A stretch of DNA of 64,000 bases from Oxalobacter aliiformigenes (GCF_027116575.1 NZ_CP098252.1:186001-250000); one strand, 5' to 3'; shown: positions 1 through 8,691, counted from the first letter of the stretch. Notes: generated by a model not told the origin, from the letters alone. Program-made: numbers and translations.

Positions 1-111
1 GTCGACGATGAAAAGACAAAACTGGCGCGACTGTCTCTGCTGAAAGCGACCAGACAGGTACTCCGTAACGGACTGGTACTTTTAGGTGTTTCGGCCCCCG
101 TCAAAATGTGA
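1..111 (+). CDS. argS: Arginyl-tRNA synthetase, C-terminal end (partial)
   Basis: Reading frame 1 is open from the window edge to TGA at 109-111 and gives 36 residues. They include [20 protein letters not shown] and end SAPVKM. This matches the anticodon-binding C-terminus of class I arginyl-tRNA synthetase, which charges tRNA-Arg in the cytoplasm; beta-proteobacterial ArgS typically ends in a similar LLGVSAPxxM sequence. The rest of the gene lies upstream of the window. A SPOR protein gene starts 7 bases after the stop, so the two are probably cotranscribed. Confidence 0.85.
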   Translation, partial: VDDEKTKLARLSLLKATRQVLRNGLVLLGVSAPVKM

Positions 112-118
112 GCTTGAT

Positions 119-667
119 ATGGCAACTTCGAAAAAACAAAAAAGTGGTATTGTTTTCGGTTTCATCATCGGATTGATAACGGGTCTGGTTATCGCCGTCA
201 TCGTCGCATTCATGGTGACCAAAACCCCGATACCATTTGCCGGACGAAAAGACAGACCCGATAACACTCCGGTTCCGGCTGTAGCCAGTGCATCTGCCAG
301 CGATCCCAACCAGTCATTGTACGGAAAGGAAACTCCCAGACCGACATTACCTGTTACGGCGGACAATCCGGCCAATACACCGGCACAGCAGACGGTTGCC
401 GCAGCATCGCCACAAATGTCTCCGGAAGAAAAAACGGCTTATTATCTTCAGGCCGGTGCTTTCCGGAACAAAAACGAAGCTGAAAACATGCGCGGCAATC
501 TTGCCCTTTTGGGTTTTGAATCCCATATTTCTGAAGCATCATCAAATTCCGGAGTTATTTATCGTGTACGCTTGGGTCCATACAAAGGAAATGCAGCAAA
601 TAACGTCCAGAACAAACTGAAACAAAACGGTATCAATACAACGGTAACCCGTGCGGTTAAGCAATAA
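119..667 (+). CDS. SPOR-domain inner-membrane protein (FtsN-like architecture)
   Basis: 182 residues. A short basic N-terminus (MATSKKQKSG) is followed by one transmembrane helix at about 11-35, a Pro/Ala/Thr-rich linker, and a C-terminal SPOR domain from about residue 110 (YYLQAGAFRNKNEAEN ... YRVRLGPYKG). SPOR domains bind denuded septal peptidoglycan, so this is a bitopic periplasmic division- or wall-associated protein. I chose the ATG at 119 over an in-frame codon at 86 because 86 lies inside argS and would add residues before the basic/transmembrane start. It sits between argS and dsbA, spaced by 7 bases and 1 base, so it is probably in one operon. It could be called ftsN-like, but the order argS-SPOR-dsbA is the main support. 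Confidence 0.85.
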   Translation: MATSKKQKSGIVFGFIIGLITGLVIAVIVAFMVTKTPIPFAGRKDRPDNTPVPAVASASASDPNQSLYGKETPRPTLPVTADNPANTPAQQTVAAASPQMSPEEKTAYYLQAGAFRNKNEAENMRGNLALLGFESHISEASSNSGVIYRVRLGPYKGNAANNVQNKLKQNGINTTVTRAVKQ

Positions 668-668
668 C

Positions 669-1379
669 ATGATCAAACTTTTTTCACGCTGGATAGCAGT
701 TCTGTTGGTCAGTATCATGGCCATCTCCGCTATGGCCTCACCTTCCAATCCCCAAAAGAACGTTGATTACCAGATTCTGAAAGTTCCCCAACCGGCCGAT
801 ACGGGCGACAAGATAGAAGTGATAGAGTTTTTCGGTTATTTCTGCCCCCATTGCTATGCTTTCGACACAGCACTGACCAACTGGGCAAGGAAACACAAAA
901 AAGATGTTGTCTTCAAAAGGGTTACCGTCAAGTTCAGCGAATCAATGGCCCTTCATCAGAAAATGTTCTATACACTTTCGGCAATGGATGTCCTGACAAA
1001 TGAATTTCACCATAAAATTTTCGATGCCATCCAAATCCAGAGAATCCCATTAAGAACAGACGAACAGATATTCGGGTTCATCGAAAATAACGGAATTGAC
1101 CGTAAAAAATTCACGGAAATGTACAATTCTTTCTATGTTCAGATGCTGTGCAACAAAGCGGTGGAAATGCAATCCACCTATGAGATCGAAGGTGTTCCCA
1201 TGATTGTTATCGATGGCAAATATCTGACATCTCCGGCCATTGTCAGCTCGGGAAACAATATGGATTTGTCTGAAGGGGAAATGCATGTACAAACACTGAA
1301 AGTGATGGATACACTCGTTCAACAATCTCTGAAGGAAAAATCGAGGATTCCGAAAACAAAAACCTCAAAAACAAAATAA
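669..1379 (+). CDS. dsbA: Thiol:disulfide interchange protein DsbA
   Basis: 236 residues. A signal peptide (basic MIKLFSR, hydrophobic core, AMA cleavage region near residue 23) exports it to the periplasm. The thioredoxin active site CPHC is at residues 59-62 in FFGYFCPHCYAF, and the cis-proline loop is at about 175-177 (GVP). The helical insertion lies between them, as in DsbA, which oxidises cysteine pairs in exported proteins. The start at 669 follows the upstream TAA by one base; an in-frame codon at 651 lies inside the SPOR gene. The Lys/Thr-rich C-terminal tail (residues 220-236) is a lineage feature. No dsbB is in the window. Confidence 0.93.
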   Translation: MIKLFSRWIAVLLVSIMAISAMASPSNPQKNVDYQILKVPQPADTGDKIEVIEFFGYFCPHCYAFDTALTNWARKHKKDVVFKRVTVKFSESMALHQKMFYTLSAMDVLTNEFHHKIFDAIQIQRIPLRTDEQIFGFIENNGIDRKKFTEMYNSFYVQMLCNKAVEMQSTYEIEGVPMIVIDGKYLTSPAIVSSGNNMDLSEGEMHVQTLKVMDTLVQQSLKEKSRIPKTKTSKTK

Positions 1380-1580
1380 TACAGGTGGACCGGCTGATTC
1401 CTCTCATATACATTTTATTGTACTCAACCCAACGATCCTGATTGTCTGGCTGAAATATCACTGGATCAATTCGATAATAACCGGCCTGAACAATCGGGAA
1501 GTTTTGTCTTGTTTTTTCAATCAATAAACGATTACACTTGTTTTTTTGAACGTCAAACTACTTTTTAACGGGATAAATCG
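1380..1580. other. Intergenic region after dsbA, no gene
   Basis: About 200 bases without a supported gene. There is no convincing hairpin terminator after dsbA and no consensus promoter before the next gene. The last 70 bases are T-rich (cacttgtttttttgaacg) and could hold a weak promoter. Confidence 0.4.
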
Positions 1581-3167
1581 ATGGAAAATATACAAAAAAA
1601 TCTTTCAAAATCACTTTTCCATACGCAAATATTAGAATCCGAATTAAAGCAACTGGATCTGAGTGCCCAGAAAACGGTATTGCAAACATGGGTCAGCAGC
1701 CTTGACGAACTCAACAAAAAAGACAAGGCATCCCGGGTCTCCGCCTTTTCTGCCGGGATACTGGAAAAACTGCTCGGTTACAATGCATCCGGAAACACCA
1801 TTACCATTCAGCCTGATTCTAGTCCTGATCATTTTTTCGATCTGCTTTTGGGCCAGTTCCAGCCTGCCAATCAGAAAGCGGCAGCAGCCCTGAAACTGGA
1901 ACCGGAATCCAGCATATCCCCGGAAACAGAAAAGACTTTTGAGGACGAAGCGTGGAAATTTGCTGAATTTCAGGGCGACGGATTCTATCTGTTAACCAAT
2001 CTGGACGAAATCAGGCTGTATCCTGCACGCCGTAAGGAAAAAGTATATGAACGTTTCGTTTTAAGTGAAATGCTGCAGGATGATGCTGCCTTTTCCCGTT
2101 TCTATGTTTTGTTGAATGCAATCAACCTGTTATCCGGCAAAACGGCACAATGGCTTCATGAGAGTGCGCTGCTTTTCCTGAATGAAAAACTGAAAGGACC
2201 TTATCAGACACTCAAAGAAATGTACGGCCCGGTTCACCGTGGTATCGTAACGGGACTGGATGAGGCATTCATCGTCGATGAAACAACAAAAGACAGATTG
2301 ATCAAGGAGGATCCCCGCTCTGCGGACATTCTCAAGCCTTATGTCGAAAAAGAAGATCTGGATAAATGGACGACAGACTCCCGGTCGCTCTGGCTGATTT
2401 ACACTCCAGAAAACCTGTACGACATCGAAAGTTATCCGGCGATCAAAAACCATTTGATGCCATTCAAAAACCGGCTCGAAGAAAGACCAGGTACCCAGAA
2501 ATGGTATGAACTGCAGCATATCAGCGCACATCCGGAAAAAATGTTCAGCCCAAAACTGGGATTTTCGAAACAATCCCATGATCCGACCTTTGCAATCGAC
2601 AAAAACGGGGGAATTTATGATCATTCCAGTTTTTATACGACGGAACTGGACTACTATCTCGTCGCTCTTCTGAATTCATCTGTTCTCTGGTACCTGATCC
2701 GGAACAGTTCTACCAGAAAACCGGATGGAACCTATGAATTGACGGCATCCGGAATTGAAAAGTTGCCGGTTCCCGATGCTCCTGGTCTCGTTCGCGCCCG
2801 TATGGGACAGCTTTCTGATTTTTGCCACGATACGGTATTGACAAGAAATGATCTGATCAAGCATTTCCGTGGTATGACTGCCTATAATTTGCTCCCCGAC
2901 GGTTTGTCCTCAAAGCTGACTCAGCGACTGCATAACTGGTTTGTGCATGAATTTGATGCATTTCGCTCGGAAATCATCGATTCTTTCAACACGGATATTC
3001 CGGCAGATGACCTTCAACTCTGGAACGATTATTTCTATCAGGAAAGAAACAAGGTCTTCAATATGAATGCGGATATCGCCAGAGCTGAAAAAGAAATCGA
3101 TCTGATCGTCTATGAGCTTTTCGGATTGAGTCCTGACGAAATCGATCTGATCGAAAGAGCGGTCTGA
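1581..3167 (+). CDS. Type IIG restriction-modification-like protein lacking its methyltransferase domain
   Basis: 528 residues, ATG start. Residues 30-70 (TWVSSLDELNKK ... LEKLLGY) and 115-185 (LTNLDEIRLYPAR, YERFVLSEM, FYVLLNAINLL) resemble the N-terminal part of Eco57I/type IIG enzymes. The nuclease-like motif there is degraded: D87 and K105 can be aligned, but the expected acidic residue of ExK is A103. Residues 218-400 match the TaqI-like C-terminal target-recognition domain (GIVTGLDEAFIVDE, EDPRSADILKPY, WLIYT, KWYELQ, LLNSSVLWYLI). Residues 420-528 match the helical tail ending in ERNKVF ... EIDLIVYELFGLSPDEIDLI. The methyltransferase that normally separates these parts (FxGxG-type and NPPY motifs, several hundred residues) is absent; the join is at about 190-218. 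The frame is intact, and no partner modification or nuclease gene is adjacent. Function unknown: it may be a DNA-binding remnant or a repurposed recognition protein. Confidence 0.7.
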   Translation: MENIQKNLSKSLFHTQILESELKQLDLSAQKTVLQTWVSSLDELNKKDKASRVSAFSAGILEKLLGYNASGNTITIQPDSSPDHFFDLLLGQFQPANQKAAAALKLEPESSISPETEKTFEDEAWKFAEFQGDGFYLLTNLDEIRLYPARRKEKVYERFVLSEMLQDDAAFSRFYVLLNAINLLSGKTAQWLHESALLFLNEKLKGPYQTLKEMYGPVHRGIVTGLDEAFIVDETTKDRLIKEDPRSADILKPYVEKEDLDKWTTDSRSLWLIYTPENLYDIESYPAIKNHLMPFKNRLEERPGTQKWYELQHISAHPEKMFSPKLGFSKQSHDPTFAIDKNGGIYDHSSFYTTELDYYLVALLNSSVLWYLIRNSSTRKPDGTYELTASGIEKLPVPDAPGLVRARMGQLSDFCHDTVLTRNDLIKHFRGMTAYNLLPDGLSSKLTQRLHNWFVHEFDAFRSEIIDSFNTDIPADDLQLWNDYFYQERNKVFNMNADIARAEKEIDLIVYELFGLSPDEIDLIERAV

Positions 3168-3184
3168 TCAAACTCTTTCTGGCC

Positions 3185-3222
3185 AAAAAGCGGGAATGAA
3201 TTACTTCATGCCCGCTTTTTTT
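3185..3222. terminator. Bidirectional hairpin terminator between the type IIG-like gene and lipA
   Basis: The stem AAAAAGCGGG pairs with CCCGCTTTTT. The inner arms ATGAA/TTCAT extend it past one A/G mismatch, around a TTAC loop. T-runs follow in both directions, so it can serve both convergent genes. The lipA stop codon (3201-3203) is part of the loop. Confidence 0.75.
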
Positions 3223-4172
3223 GCCTGCAAATCGGCATGATAGCTTGACCGAACCAGAGGTCCTATCGCTGCGTGGGCAAACCCCATTTTATGGGCAATT
3301 TTCTCCAGCTTTTCAAATGCTTCCAGACTGACATAACGCAAAACCGGCAGATGATCCCGGGAAGGCATCAGATACTGCCCGATCGTCAGCATCGAAACAT
3401 GATGGGCTCGCAAATCCTCCATGACTTGCACAATCTCCTCGTCAGTTTCTCCAAGTCCTACCATCAGACCCGATTTTGTGGGAATACGAGGGCATCTGTT
3501 CCCGAATTCCTTCAACAGTTTCAATGAAAAATCATAATCCGCTCCCGGCCTTGCCTGTAAATAGAGACGAGGAACCGTTTCAAGATTATGATTGAATATA
3601 TCCGGCGGAAAAGCGCACAGCAAATCAAGGGCCTTATCCATCCGGCCTTTGAAATCCGGTGTCAATATTTCGACTCTGGTTTCCGGAGAAACCGCTCTGA
3701 TCGCCTTGAGACAGTCGACAAAATGGGACGCACCACCATCTTTGAGATCATCCCGGTTCACTGAAGTCAGAACAACATATGACAATCCAAGAAGAGCCAC
3801 GGTTTCCGCCAGTTTTTCAGGTTCGTTTTCATCAGGCGGGTCGGGCCTGCCGTGAGCGACATCGCAAAAGGGACATCTGCGCGTGCACTTGTCGCCCATG
3901 ATCATGAAAGCGGCCGTGCCATTCCCGTAACATTCTCCGCGATTGGGACAACTTGCCTCATCGCATACCGTCACCAGCTTATGTGATGCGATCAGTTTTT
4001 TGACCTCAGAAAAGTGTGAATTATAGGAACCGGCTTTAACCCTGATCCAGGGTGGTTTCGGTAATTTCTCGGCCGGCTGGATCCGGATGGGTATCCTCGA
4101 CGTCTTCAGGGCTCCTTTCTGCTTTTGAAAAGCAGAATCTTTTCTTTCACTACCAACATGATCAATCGCCAT
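3201..4172 (-). CDS. lipA: Lipoyl synthase LipA
   Basis: 323 residues. Radical-SAM enzyme that inserts two sulfurs into protein-bound octanoyl groups to make lipoyl cofactor for 2-oxoacid dehydrogenases and the glycine cleavage system. The auxiliary iron-sulfur cluster motif [12 protein letters not shown] and the SAM cluster motif CTRRCPFC are both visible, as is the conserved C-terminal region with [11 protein letters not shown] place the start at 4172 (MAIDHVGSE) because GGAGA sits about 8 bases upstream of it; two more in-frame ATGs at 4187 and 4193 lie further inside lipB. It overlaps the lipB 3' end by 11 bases, implying translational coupling. It follows lipB, which makes its substrate. 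Confidence 0.95.
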   Translation of the reverse strand: MAIDHVGSERKDSAFQKQKGALKTSRIPIRIQPAEKLPKPPWIRVKAGSYNSHFSEVKKLIASHKLVTVCDEASCPNRGECYGNGTAAFMIMGDKCTRRCPFCDVAHGRPDPPDENEPEKLAETVALLGLSYVVLTSVNRDDLKDGGASHFVDCLKAIRAVSPETRVEILTPDFKGRMDKALDLLCAFPPDIFNHNLETVPRLYLQARPGADYDFSLKLLKEFGNRCPRIPTKSGLMVGLGETDEEIVQVMEDLRAHHVSMLTIGQYLMPSRDHLPVLRYVSLEAFEKLEKIAHKMGFAHAAIGPLVRSSYHADLQAKKAGMK

Positions 4173-4857
4173 GAACTGTTTCTCCATTATCACCCGGCCT
4201 TATCCTGAATCCCATTTCTGAAGATAGCGATTCAATCAATGACTGCTGAACATCGTCCAGACTGCCGGAATAACCTGCTGATCGCATATCGGTAACGGCA
4301 AGCCCTTTATACCCACACGGATCGATCCACTTGAAAGGTTCGAGATTCATCGCGACATTCAATGCGAATCCATGATACATGCAACCGTTGTTTTTGATCT
4401 TCAAACCCAATGCAGCAATTTTCGCACCCTGATTGTTTCCATAAACCGGCCCGGCGGGAAGATAAACGCCAGGAGCTCCTGTACGGCGTTCACCAACAAT
4501 ATCAAATGCTGACAATGTACGAATAATGGCTCCCTCGATCTTGAACACGAGTTCACGAACTGGCAATTTGCTGAAACGGCGCTTCAAGTCAATCAGCAAA
4601 TAAACAACAAGTTGACCAGGCCCATGATACGTCACTTCGCCACCACGATCCGTTTCATATACAGGAATACCGTGCGGATCCAGAACATGGGTTTTGTCAG
4701 CAGCCTGCCCCAATGTGAAAACGGGATCATGCTCTACTATCCAGATTTCATCGGGAGTTGCAGAACTTCTCCGCCGCGCAAATTCAATCATTTTATGGAA
4801 AACCGGCTCATACTGAACCCGTCCGAACCGACGCATCCATATCGTATCAGTCTGCAT
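4162..4857 (-). CDS. lipB: Octanoyl-[ACP]:protein N-octanoyltransferase LipB
   Basis: 231 residues. Moves the octanoyl chain from acyl carrier protein to lipoyl domains, the step before LipA. Family motifs: [15 protein letters not shown] (HGPGQ substrate loop), the catalytic lysine region [25 protein letters not shown], and the catalytic cysteine in IDPCGYKG. The length is normal. It is the middle gene of a minus-strand YbeD-lipB-lipA set, about 33 bases downstream of the YbeD-type gene and overlapping lipA. Confidence 0.95.
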   Translation of the reverse strand: MQTDTIWMRRFGRVQYEPVFHKMIEFARRRSSATPDEIWIVEHDPVFTLGQAADKTHVLDPHGIPVYETDRGGEVTYHGPGQLVVYLLIDLKRRFSKLPVRELVFKIEGAIIRTLSAFDIVGERRTGAPGVYLPAGPVYGNNQGAKIAALGLKIKNNGCMYHGFALNVAMNLEPFKWIDPCGYKGLAVTDMRSAGYSGSLDDVQQSLIESLSSEMGFRIRPGDNGETVHGD

Positions 4858-4890
4858 AATCCGGCAATACCATAATGTATTTACTCACTA

Positions 4891-5169
4891 TCAAAGCACC
4901 ACCTTTACCATCGGATGGGAGGACAAGGCCCTGTAAAGATTGTCCAGCTGCTCACGACTGGTTGCATTGACTGTTGCAGTCAGACTCAGATAATTGCCTT
5001 TGGAAGAAAGACGCATTCCCAGAGTCGCCGCATCAAACAAGGGATCGTGCAATCGTATGACATCCGCAATGGTATCGGCAAAATCATCTCTCTTTTCGCC
5101 CATAATCTTGATCGGGAAATCACAAGGATATTTGATTGGATCTTCATTCCCCAGAAAACAACTCACCAT
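4891..5169 (-). CDS. YbeD/DUF493 family protein
   Basis: 92 residues. A small alpha/beta protein of the DUF493 (YbeD) family, recognised from YPCDFPIKIMG, the central LRLSSKGNYLSLTATV-like strand region (here MRLSSKGNYLSLTATV), and QLDNLYRALSSHPMVKVVL at the end. The family is usually encoded between dacA and lipB, exactly the order seen here. A strong ribosome-binding site (AAGGAG) lies 5 bases before the ATG at 5169. Molecular role unproven; a regulatory, ACT-like fold is known for the family. Confidence 0.88.
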   Translation of the reverse strand: MVSCFLGNEDPIKYPCDFPIKIMGEKRDDFADTIADVIRLHDPLFDAATLGMRLSSKGNYLSLTATVNATSREQLDNLYRALSSHPMVKVVL

Positions 5170-5180
5170 TAACTCCTTTT

Positions 5181-6335
5181 TTATTTAAACCATAAACAGA
5201 TGGTATCCCATAACCTGCCCAGAAAACTGGCCACATTGATCTGTTCCAGCGCAAAAACCGGTAACTCGGCAATCACTTTGTTTTCTATCATGACTTTTAA
5301 AGTTCCGATCCTGGCTCCCTCATCGATCGGTGCAATAAGAGGATCATTCCGGACAAGCACGGACCTTAACCGTGGAACAGCACCCTTCGGAATGGAAATA
5401 TAAGTATCCTCAATAAATCCCACCTCCATATTTCCGGACGAACCTTTCCAGACTTCAGGTTTCGCAACAATCTGGTCCTTCTCGAATAACCGGATCATGT
5501 CGAAATTCTGAAAACCCCAATTCAATAATTTCAGACTTTCCTGAGTTCGTGCTTGATCAGAAACAGCCCCCGACACAATCGACAGCAACCTCCTTTCACC
5601 CAAAGCGCTATGGCGCCTTGCAGAAGCAACCAGCATATAAGATTGCCCGCTACCGTTCGTTGCCATCAATCCATCAACGGCAGGATCGAGCCAAAGCAGA
5701 CGATTCGGATTTCTCATCCTGATGCTGTTATAAGTCAGTTCCCTGACAGAAAAATTGAAATAATAGGCCGGATATTCCCTGATCACATTTGCTGCCAGAA
5801 CAGCAAGATCTGAAAGTGTCGAATAACCGCCTTTGCCGGACCCGAAAGGAGACGCATACAAAGTTGATTTCATGCCCAGCCGCAAAGATTCCTGATTCAT
5901 CAGCTCGACAAATCTCTTTTCATCACCGGAGACAACCAGAGACAGAACAAGAGCGGCATCATCCGCATCATGAACAATCAAACCGTACAACAATTCCTGT
6001 ACCGTTGCTTTTCCACCTGCCTGAAGAAACATCCTGGATCCACCCGAATTCAAGACGGCGATTTTTTCAGGTATGACAACTGATTGCTTCAGACTCAACC
6101 TGCCTTCTTTGAGAGCACCGAAAACAAGATAGGTTGTCATCAGTTTGGATGCCGCACGTGCTGTCGTTTTCTCTTCCGCATGACGTGATGCAAGAACCTG
6201 ATTACTGACAACGTCCATCAAAAGCCATGACTTTGCTCCAAGAGCTGGTGTCGTAACTGCCAGGGAACTGGTCGGATTAACCAATACCAGAAAAAAAGAA
6301 TACAAACAGACAGAAAATTTTTTCTCATTTAACAC
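5181..6335 (-). CDS. PBP5-family D,D-carboxypeptidase homologue with all catalytic motifs lost (pseudoenzyme)
   Basis: 384 residues from a GTG start at 6335. It has the DacA/PBP5 layout: signal peptide (to about residue 27), penicillin-binding domain (about 30-265), beta-rich C-terminal domain (about 275-365), and an amphipathic membrane anchor (FLGRLWDTICLWFK). Its position next to ybeD-lipB-lipA is the conserved dacA position. The three active-site motifs are all changed. SxxK reads AASK at 61-64, so the nucleophilic serine is alanine. SxN reads DAD at 123-125. KTG in VDGLKTG reads MAT at 224-226. Surrounding sequence is well kept (LNSGGSRMFL, FVELMNQESLRLGMK, YMLVASARR). I infer an exported, membrane-anchored fold that cannot acylate penicillin or remove terminal D-Ala; it may have a structural role. 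Confidence 0.85.
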   Translation of the reverse strand: MLNEKKFSVCLYSFFLVLVNPTSSLAVTTPALGAKSWLLMDVVSNQVLASRHAEEKTTARAASKLMTTYLVFGALKEGRLSLKQSVVIPEKIAVLNSGGSRMFLQAGGKATVQELLYGLIVHDADDAALVLSLVVSGDEKRFVELMNQESLRLGMKSTLYASPFGSGKGGYSTLSDLAVLAANVIREYPAYYFNFSVRELTYNSIRMRNPNRLLWLDPAVDGLMATNGSGQSYMLVASARRHSALGERRLLSIVSGAVSDQARTQESLKLLNWGFQNFDMIRLFEKDQIVAKPEVWKGSSGNMEVGFIEDTYISIPKGAVPRLRSVLVRNDPLIAPIDEGARIGTLKVMIENKVIAELPVFALEQINVASFLGRLWDTICLWFK

Positions 6336-6346
6336 TTCAATCCGAA

Positions 6347-6991
6347 TCAGAAATTTCCGGCCTCTTGCCGATTCTTGAAAGCGGTCGTGATGATACGACG
6401 GATATGATGCAATTTATGATTGAACAAATGATCGGCACCCGCGACAACGACAACGGACAAATCCTGAGGACGTGCCCAATTGAAGACATCGGACAGCGGC
6501 ACAACCTCATCCATTTCGCCATGAATCAGAAGGGTGTTTTCCGGCACTTTCTCCACGGCCCATTTCCCCGCTGTCGTACTGACAAAAACCATCCCTTCAG
6601 GCGGATTGCCCTTTAAAACCATCTGTTGCTGCAACCGTGACTGAACATAAGTGCCAAATGAAAAGCCTCCCAGCACAACCGGCAAGTTCGGATATTTTCT
6701 TTGCATATGTTCCAGCACATTTTCCATATCTTCCGTTTCGCCGTTCCCAAAATCATGTGCACCTTCAGACTTCCCGACTCCACGGAAATTCATTCTGACC
6801 GCCAGAAACCCCAGGCCAATAAAAGATCGTGCCATCATCTGGACTACCTTGTTATTCATGGTACCGCCATAAAGGGGATGAGGATGAGCAAGAAGGGCAA
6901 TACCAACCGGCTTTTTTTTGGGTAAATCAAGCGCACATTCAAGATTTCCGGCATTGCCGGATACGAAGAAAATTTCGGTATCAGCATTCAT
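6347..6991 (-). CDS. Alpha/beta hydrolase (COG2945-like)
   Basis: 214 residues. Alpha/beta hydrolase fold: oxyanion/HPHP segment LLAHPHPLYGGTMNNKVV, RMNFRGVGKSEG, the nucleophile elbow GFSFG near residue 108, a C-terminal catalytic aspartate region (LLIHGEMDEVVPLSD) and histidine (GADHLF). Close relatives are small cytoplasmic hydrolases of unknown substrate. It starts at ATG 6991 with GGGAGA upstream and ends 11 bases before the GTG of the PBP5-like gene, so the two are probably cotranscribed. Confidence 0.85.
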   Translation of the reverse strand: MNADTEIFFVSGNAGNLECALDLPKKKPVGIALLAHPHPLYGGTMNNKVVQMMARSFIGLGFLAVRMNFRGVGKSEGAHDFGNGETEDMENVLEHMQRKYPNLPVVLGGFSFGTYVQSRLQQQMVLKGNPPEGMVFVSTTAGKWAVEKVPENTLLIHGEMDEVVPLSDVFNWARPQDLSVVVVAGADHLFNHKLHHIRRIITTAFKNRQEAGNF

Positions 6992-7111
6992 TGAACTCTC
7001 CCATATCTTTTCTGATTGTTACGGTAAAGATGATTACCTGCCGGTTTGATTATCCCATGTTATCCGATCTGGCAAACCACATAAATTGATTCATCCGTGT
7101 CCTGTTGAAAA

Positions 7112-7146
7112 ACAAAAAAACCTGTCTGTTTTTCAGGCAGACAGGT
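7112..7146 (-). terminator. Rho-independent terminator of the MCE transport operon
   Basis: Read on the minus strand, ACCTGTCTG pairs perfectly with CAGACAGGT around CCTGAAAAA and is followed by a run of T. It lies about 40 bases after the stop of the lipoprotein gene. Confidence 0.85.
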
Positions 7147-7183
7147 CCTGGCAAAAGCTTGCCGAAAAAATGGCATTAAACAA

Positions 7184-7786
7184 TTAAAGATTCATCTCCG
7201 TCAGCCACTGCATGATCTCCACAATCAGTTCGTCGCTATTTTGTGCCAGTGCTTTCGCACCTCCCTGTGCATCAGCTGTCAAAGACCTGACATCCTTTTG
7301 AAATCTCTTTTGTGCAACCAGGTCGCGTCCCTTAAATAGGGAAGCACGCAGGACAATCCGGGTGACATTGTCGGATGGGCTCGAGAAATGCTGGCTGAAA
7401 TCTTCAAGATAGATTCGCAGGGTTAGTGCAGGCAACGATGTTCTGACTCCGGTTACGGTATTGCCTGCCGCAACAAGACAGGAATCCAGCCTGTTTTTGA
7501 ATAGCCTCGCCGGCGATGTATTCCAGCTGCTTTCCGTATAAAAACGGACCTGCTGGTCATTGATGTAATCAAGACGATAAAACATCAAATTCTCATTCAT
7601 CCATTCCGGCGCATGTACCTTGGTACTGATAACAGGCAAACGGGCAGACATACTTTCTGATCTATCCATTTTCAGCGGTCCCAGATCATACTGTATTGCC
7701 GGTGGCCGCCTGTCTCCTAGGGCGCATGCTGTCAAAACGCAGGCCGCAACAAGAATGGCAAAACAAAATTTGATTTTTTTCAACAT
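7184..7786 (-). CDS. ABC-transport auxiliary lipoprotein (PqiC/ABC_trans_aux type)
   Basis: 200 residues. A lipoprotein signal peptide ends in the lipobox LTAC, so the mature protein is acylated at the cysteine and probably sits on the outer membrane facing the periplasm. The remaining sequence fits the auxiliary component family found beside MCE transporters (RLPVISTKVHAPEWMNENLMFYRL, then an SSWNTSPARLFKNRL region). The start at 7786 (MLKKIKF) has GGAGGA 8 bases upstream; an earlier in-frame codon at 7807 lacks support. It is the last gene of a four-gene minus-strand operon, 26 bases after the MCE gene. Confidence 0.85.
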   Translation of the reverse strand: MLKKIKFCFAILVAACVLTACALGDRRPPAIQYDLGPLKMDRSESMSARLPVISTKVHAPEWMNENLMFYRLDYINDQQVRFYTESSWNTSPARLFKNRLDSCLVAAGNTVTGVRTSLPALTLRIYLEDFSQHFSSPSDNVTRIVLRASLFKGRDLVAQKRFQKDVRSLTADAQGGAKALAQNSDELIVEIMQWLTEMNL

Positions 7787-7812
7787 GGCAAGTTCCTCCA
7801 GCGGCATTCCGG

Positions 7813-8691
7813 TTATTGTCCATCAGGATCGAATCCGGGTTCACCAGGACCCGGTGCAGGGCCTTTGGCGCCAAAAAGCAGACCGGATGGTCTCTGTTTA
7901 TACTGTTCCAGAACCTTGTTCAGGTTATACAAAGTCATTTTGGCGTCTTCGGTCAACGATTCCAGACGGGGAATCGCATCGCTGCTCATATCATTTGACA
8001 TGAACGTATTGGCTTTCTGGCTCAAATCCTTGAGATCCTTCGACAATTCGGTAATGGACTGGATCATTTTCCGGGTATCTTCCGTCACCTGAGGCAATTG
8101 ATGGAGTGTCGGTTCAAGCTGATGAGGGACTTTCTCCCAGCTTTCGGCTGTACGGCTGATATTTCTAAACGCATCCATCATTGTCTTGCTGTTTTTGTCG
8201 TTGAACAGAATAGCCAGCTGAGAGGATACACTCTGCACTTCTTTCAGAATCTGGAGTCCACGCAATTGCAATTCCGCCAGCAGACTGGGACGCATCGGAA
8301 TTTCCGCAGGATTTTCCGGTGAAGTTACCAGTTTTTCCATATTCGTCCCATCGTCGCTCAATTCTACAGACGCGATACCGGTAACCCCCTGATACGTTAA
8401 AGTGGCAAAGGTCGACTTTGTCATGGGTGTATCATCTTTTACCTCAAAATAAATCAGGATCTCCCCCGGTTCTTCCGGATTAAACCCGATCCGGGTAACA
8501 CGACCGACATCAAGTCCGCGAAACCGGACTGTTGCCTGAGGATTCAACCCTGGAATCGACTGGTTGGTTGCAATCATATAAGGCACACGTACAGTCCGGT
8601 CCATATTGAGAAACCAGACAATAAACAAAGCCGCCGCAACCAGACAGACTGTAAACAAACCCGCGATAAACGCATGGGATTTATTTTCCAT
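7813..8691 (-). CDS. MCE-domain (MlaD-like) substrate-binding protein
   Basis: 292 residues. One N-terminal transmembrane helix (about 8-30) and a single MCE domain at about 35-120 (YMIATNQSIPGLNPQATVRF, LDVGRVTRIGF, ATLTYQGVTGIASVEL). A long helical, probably coiled region follows (about 140-270), then a Pro/Gly-rich tail. MCE proteins form hexameric rings that bind lipids in the periplasm and pass them to the permease. The start at 8691 has GGAGGAAG just upstream and overlaps the ATPase gene by 11 bases. The single MCE domain and helical tail suit an Mla-type rather than a multi-MCE PqiB/LetB protein. Confidence 0.9.
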   Translation of the reverse strand: MENKSHAFIAGLFTVCLVAAALFIVWFLNMDRTVRVPYMIATNQSIPGLNPQATVRFRGLDVGRVTRIGFNPEEPGEILIYFEVKDDTPMTKSTFATLTYQGVTGIASVELSDDGTNMEKLVTSPENPAEIPMRPSLLAELQLRGLQILKEVQSVSSQLAILFNDKNSKTMMDAFRNISRTAESWEKVPHQLEPTLHQLPQVTEDTRKMIQSITELSKDLKDLSQKANTFMSNDMSSDAIPRLESLTEDAKMTLYNLNKVLEQYKQRPSGLLFGAKGPAPGPGEPGFDPDGQ

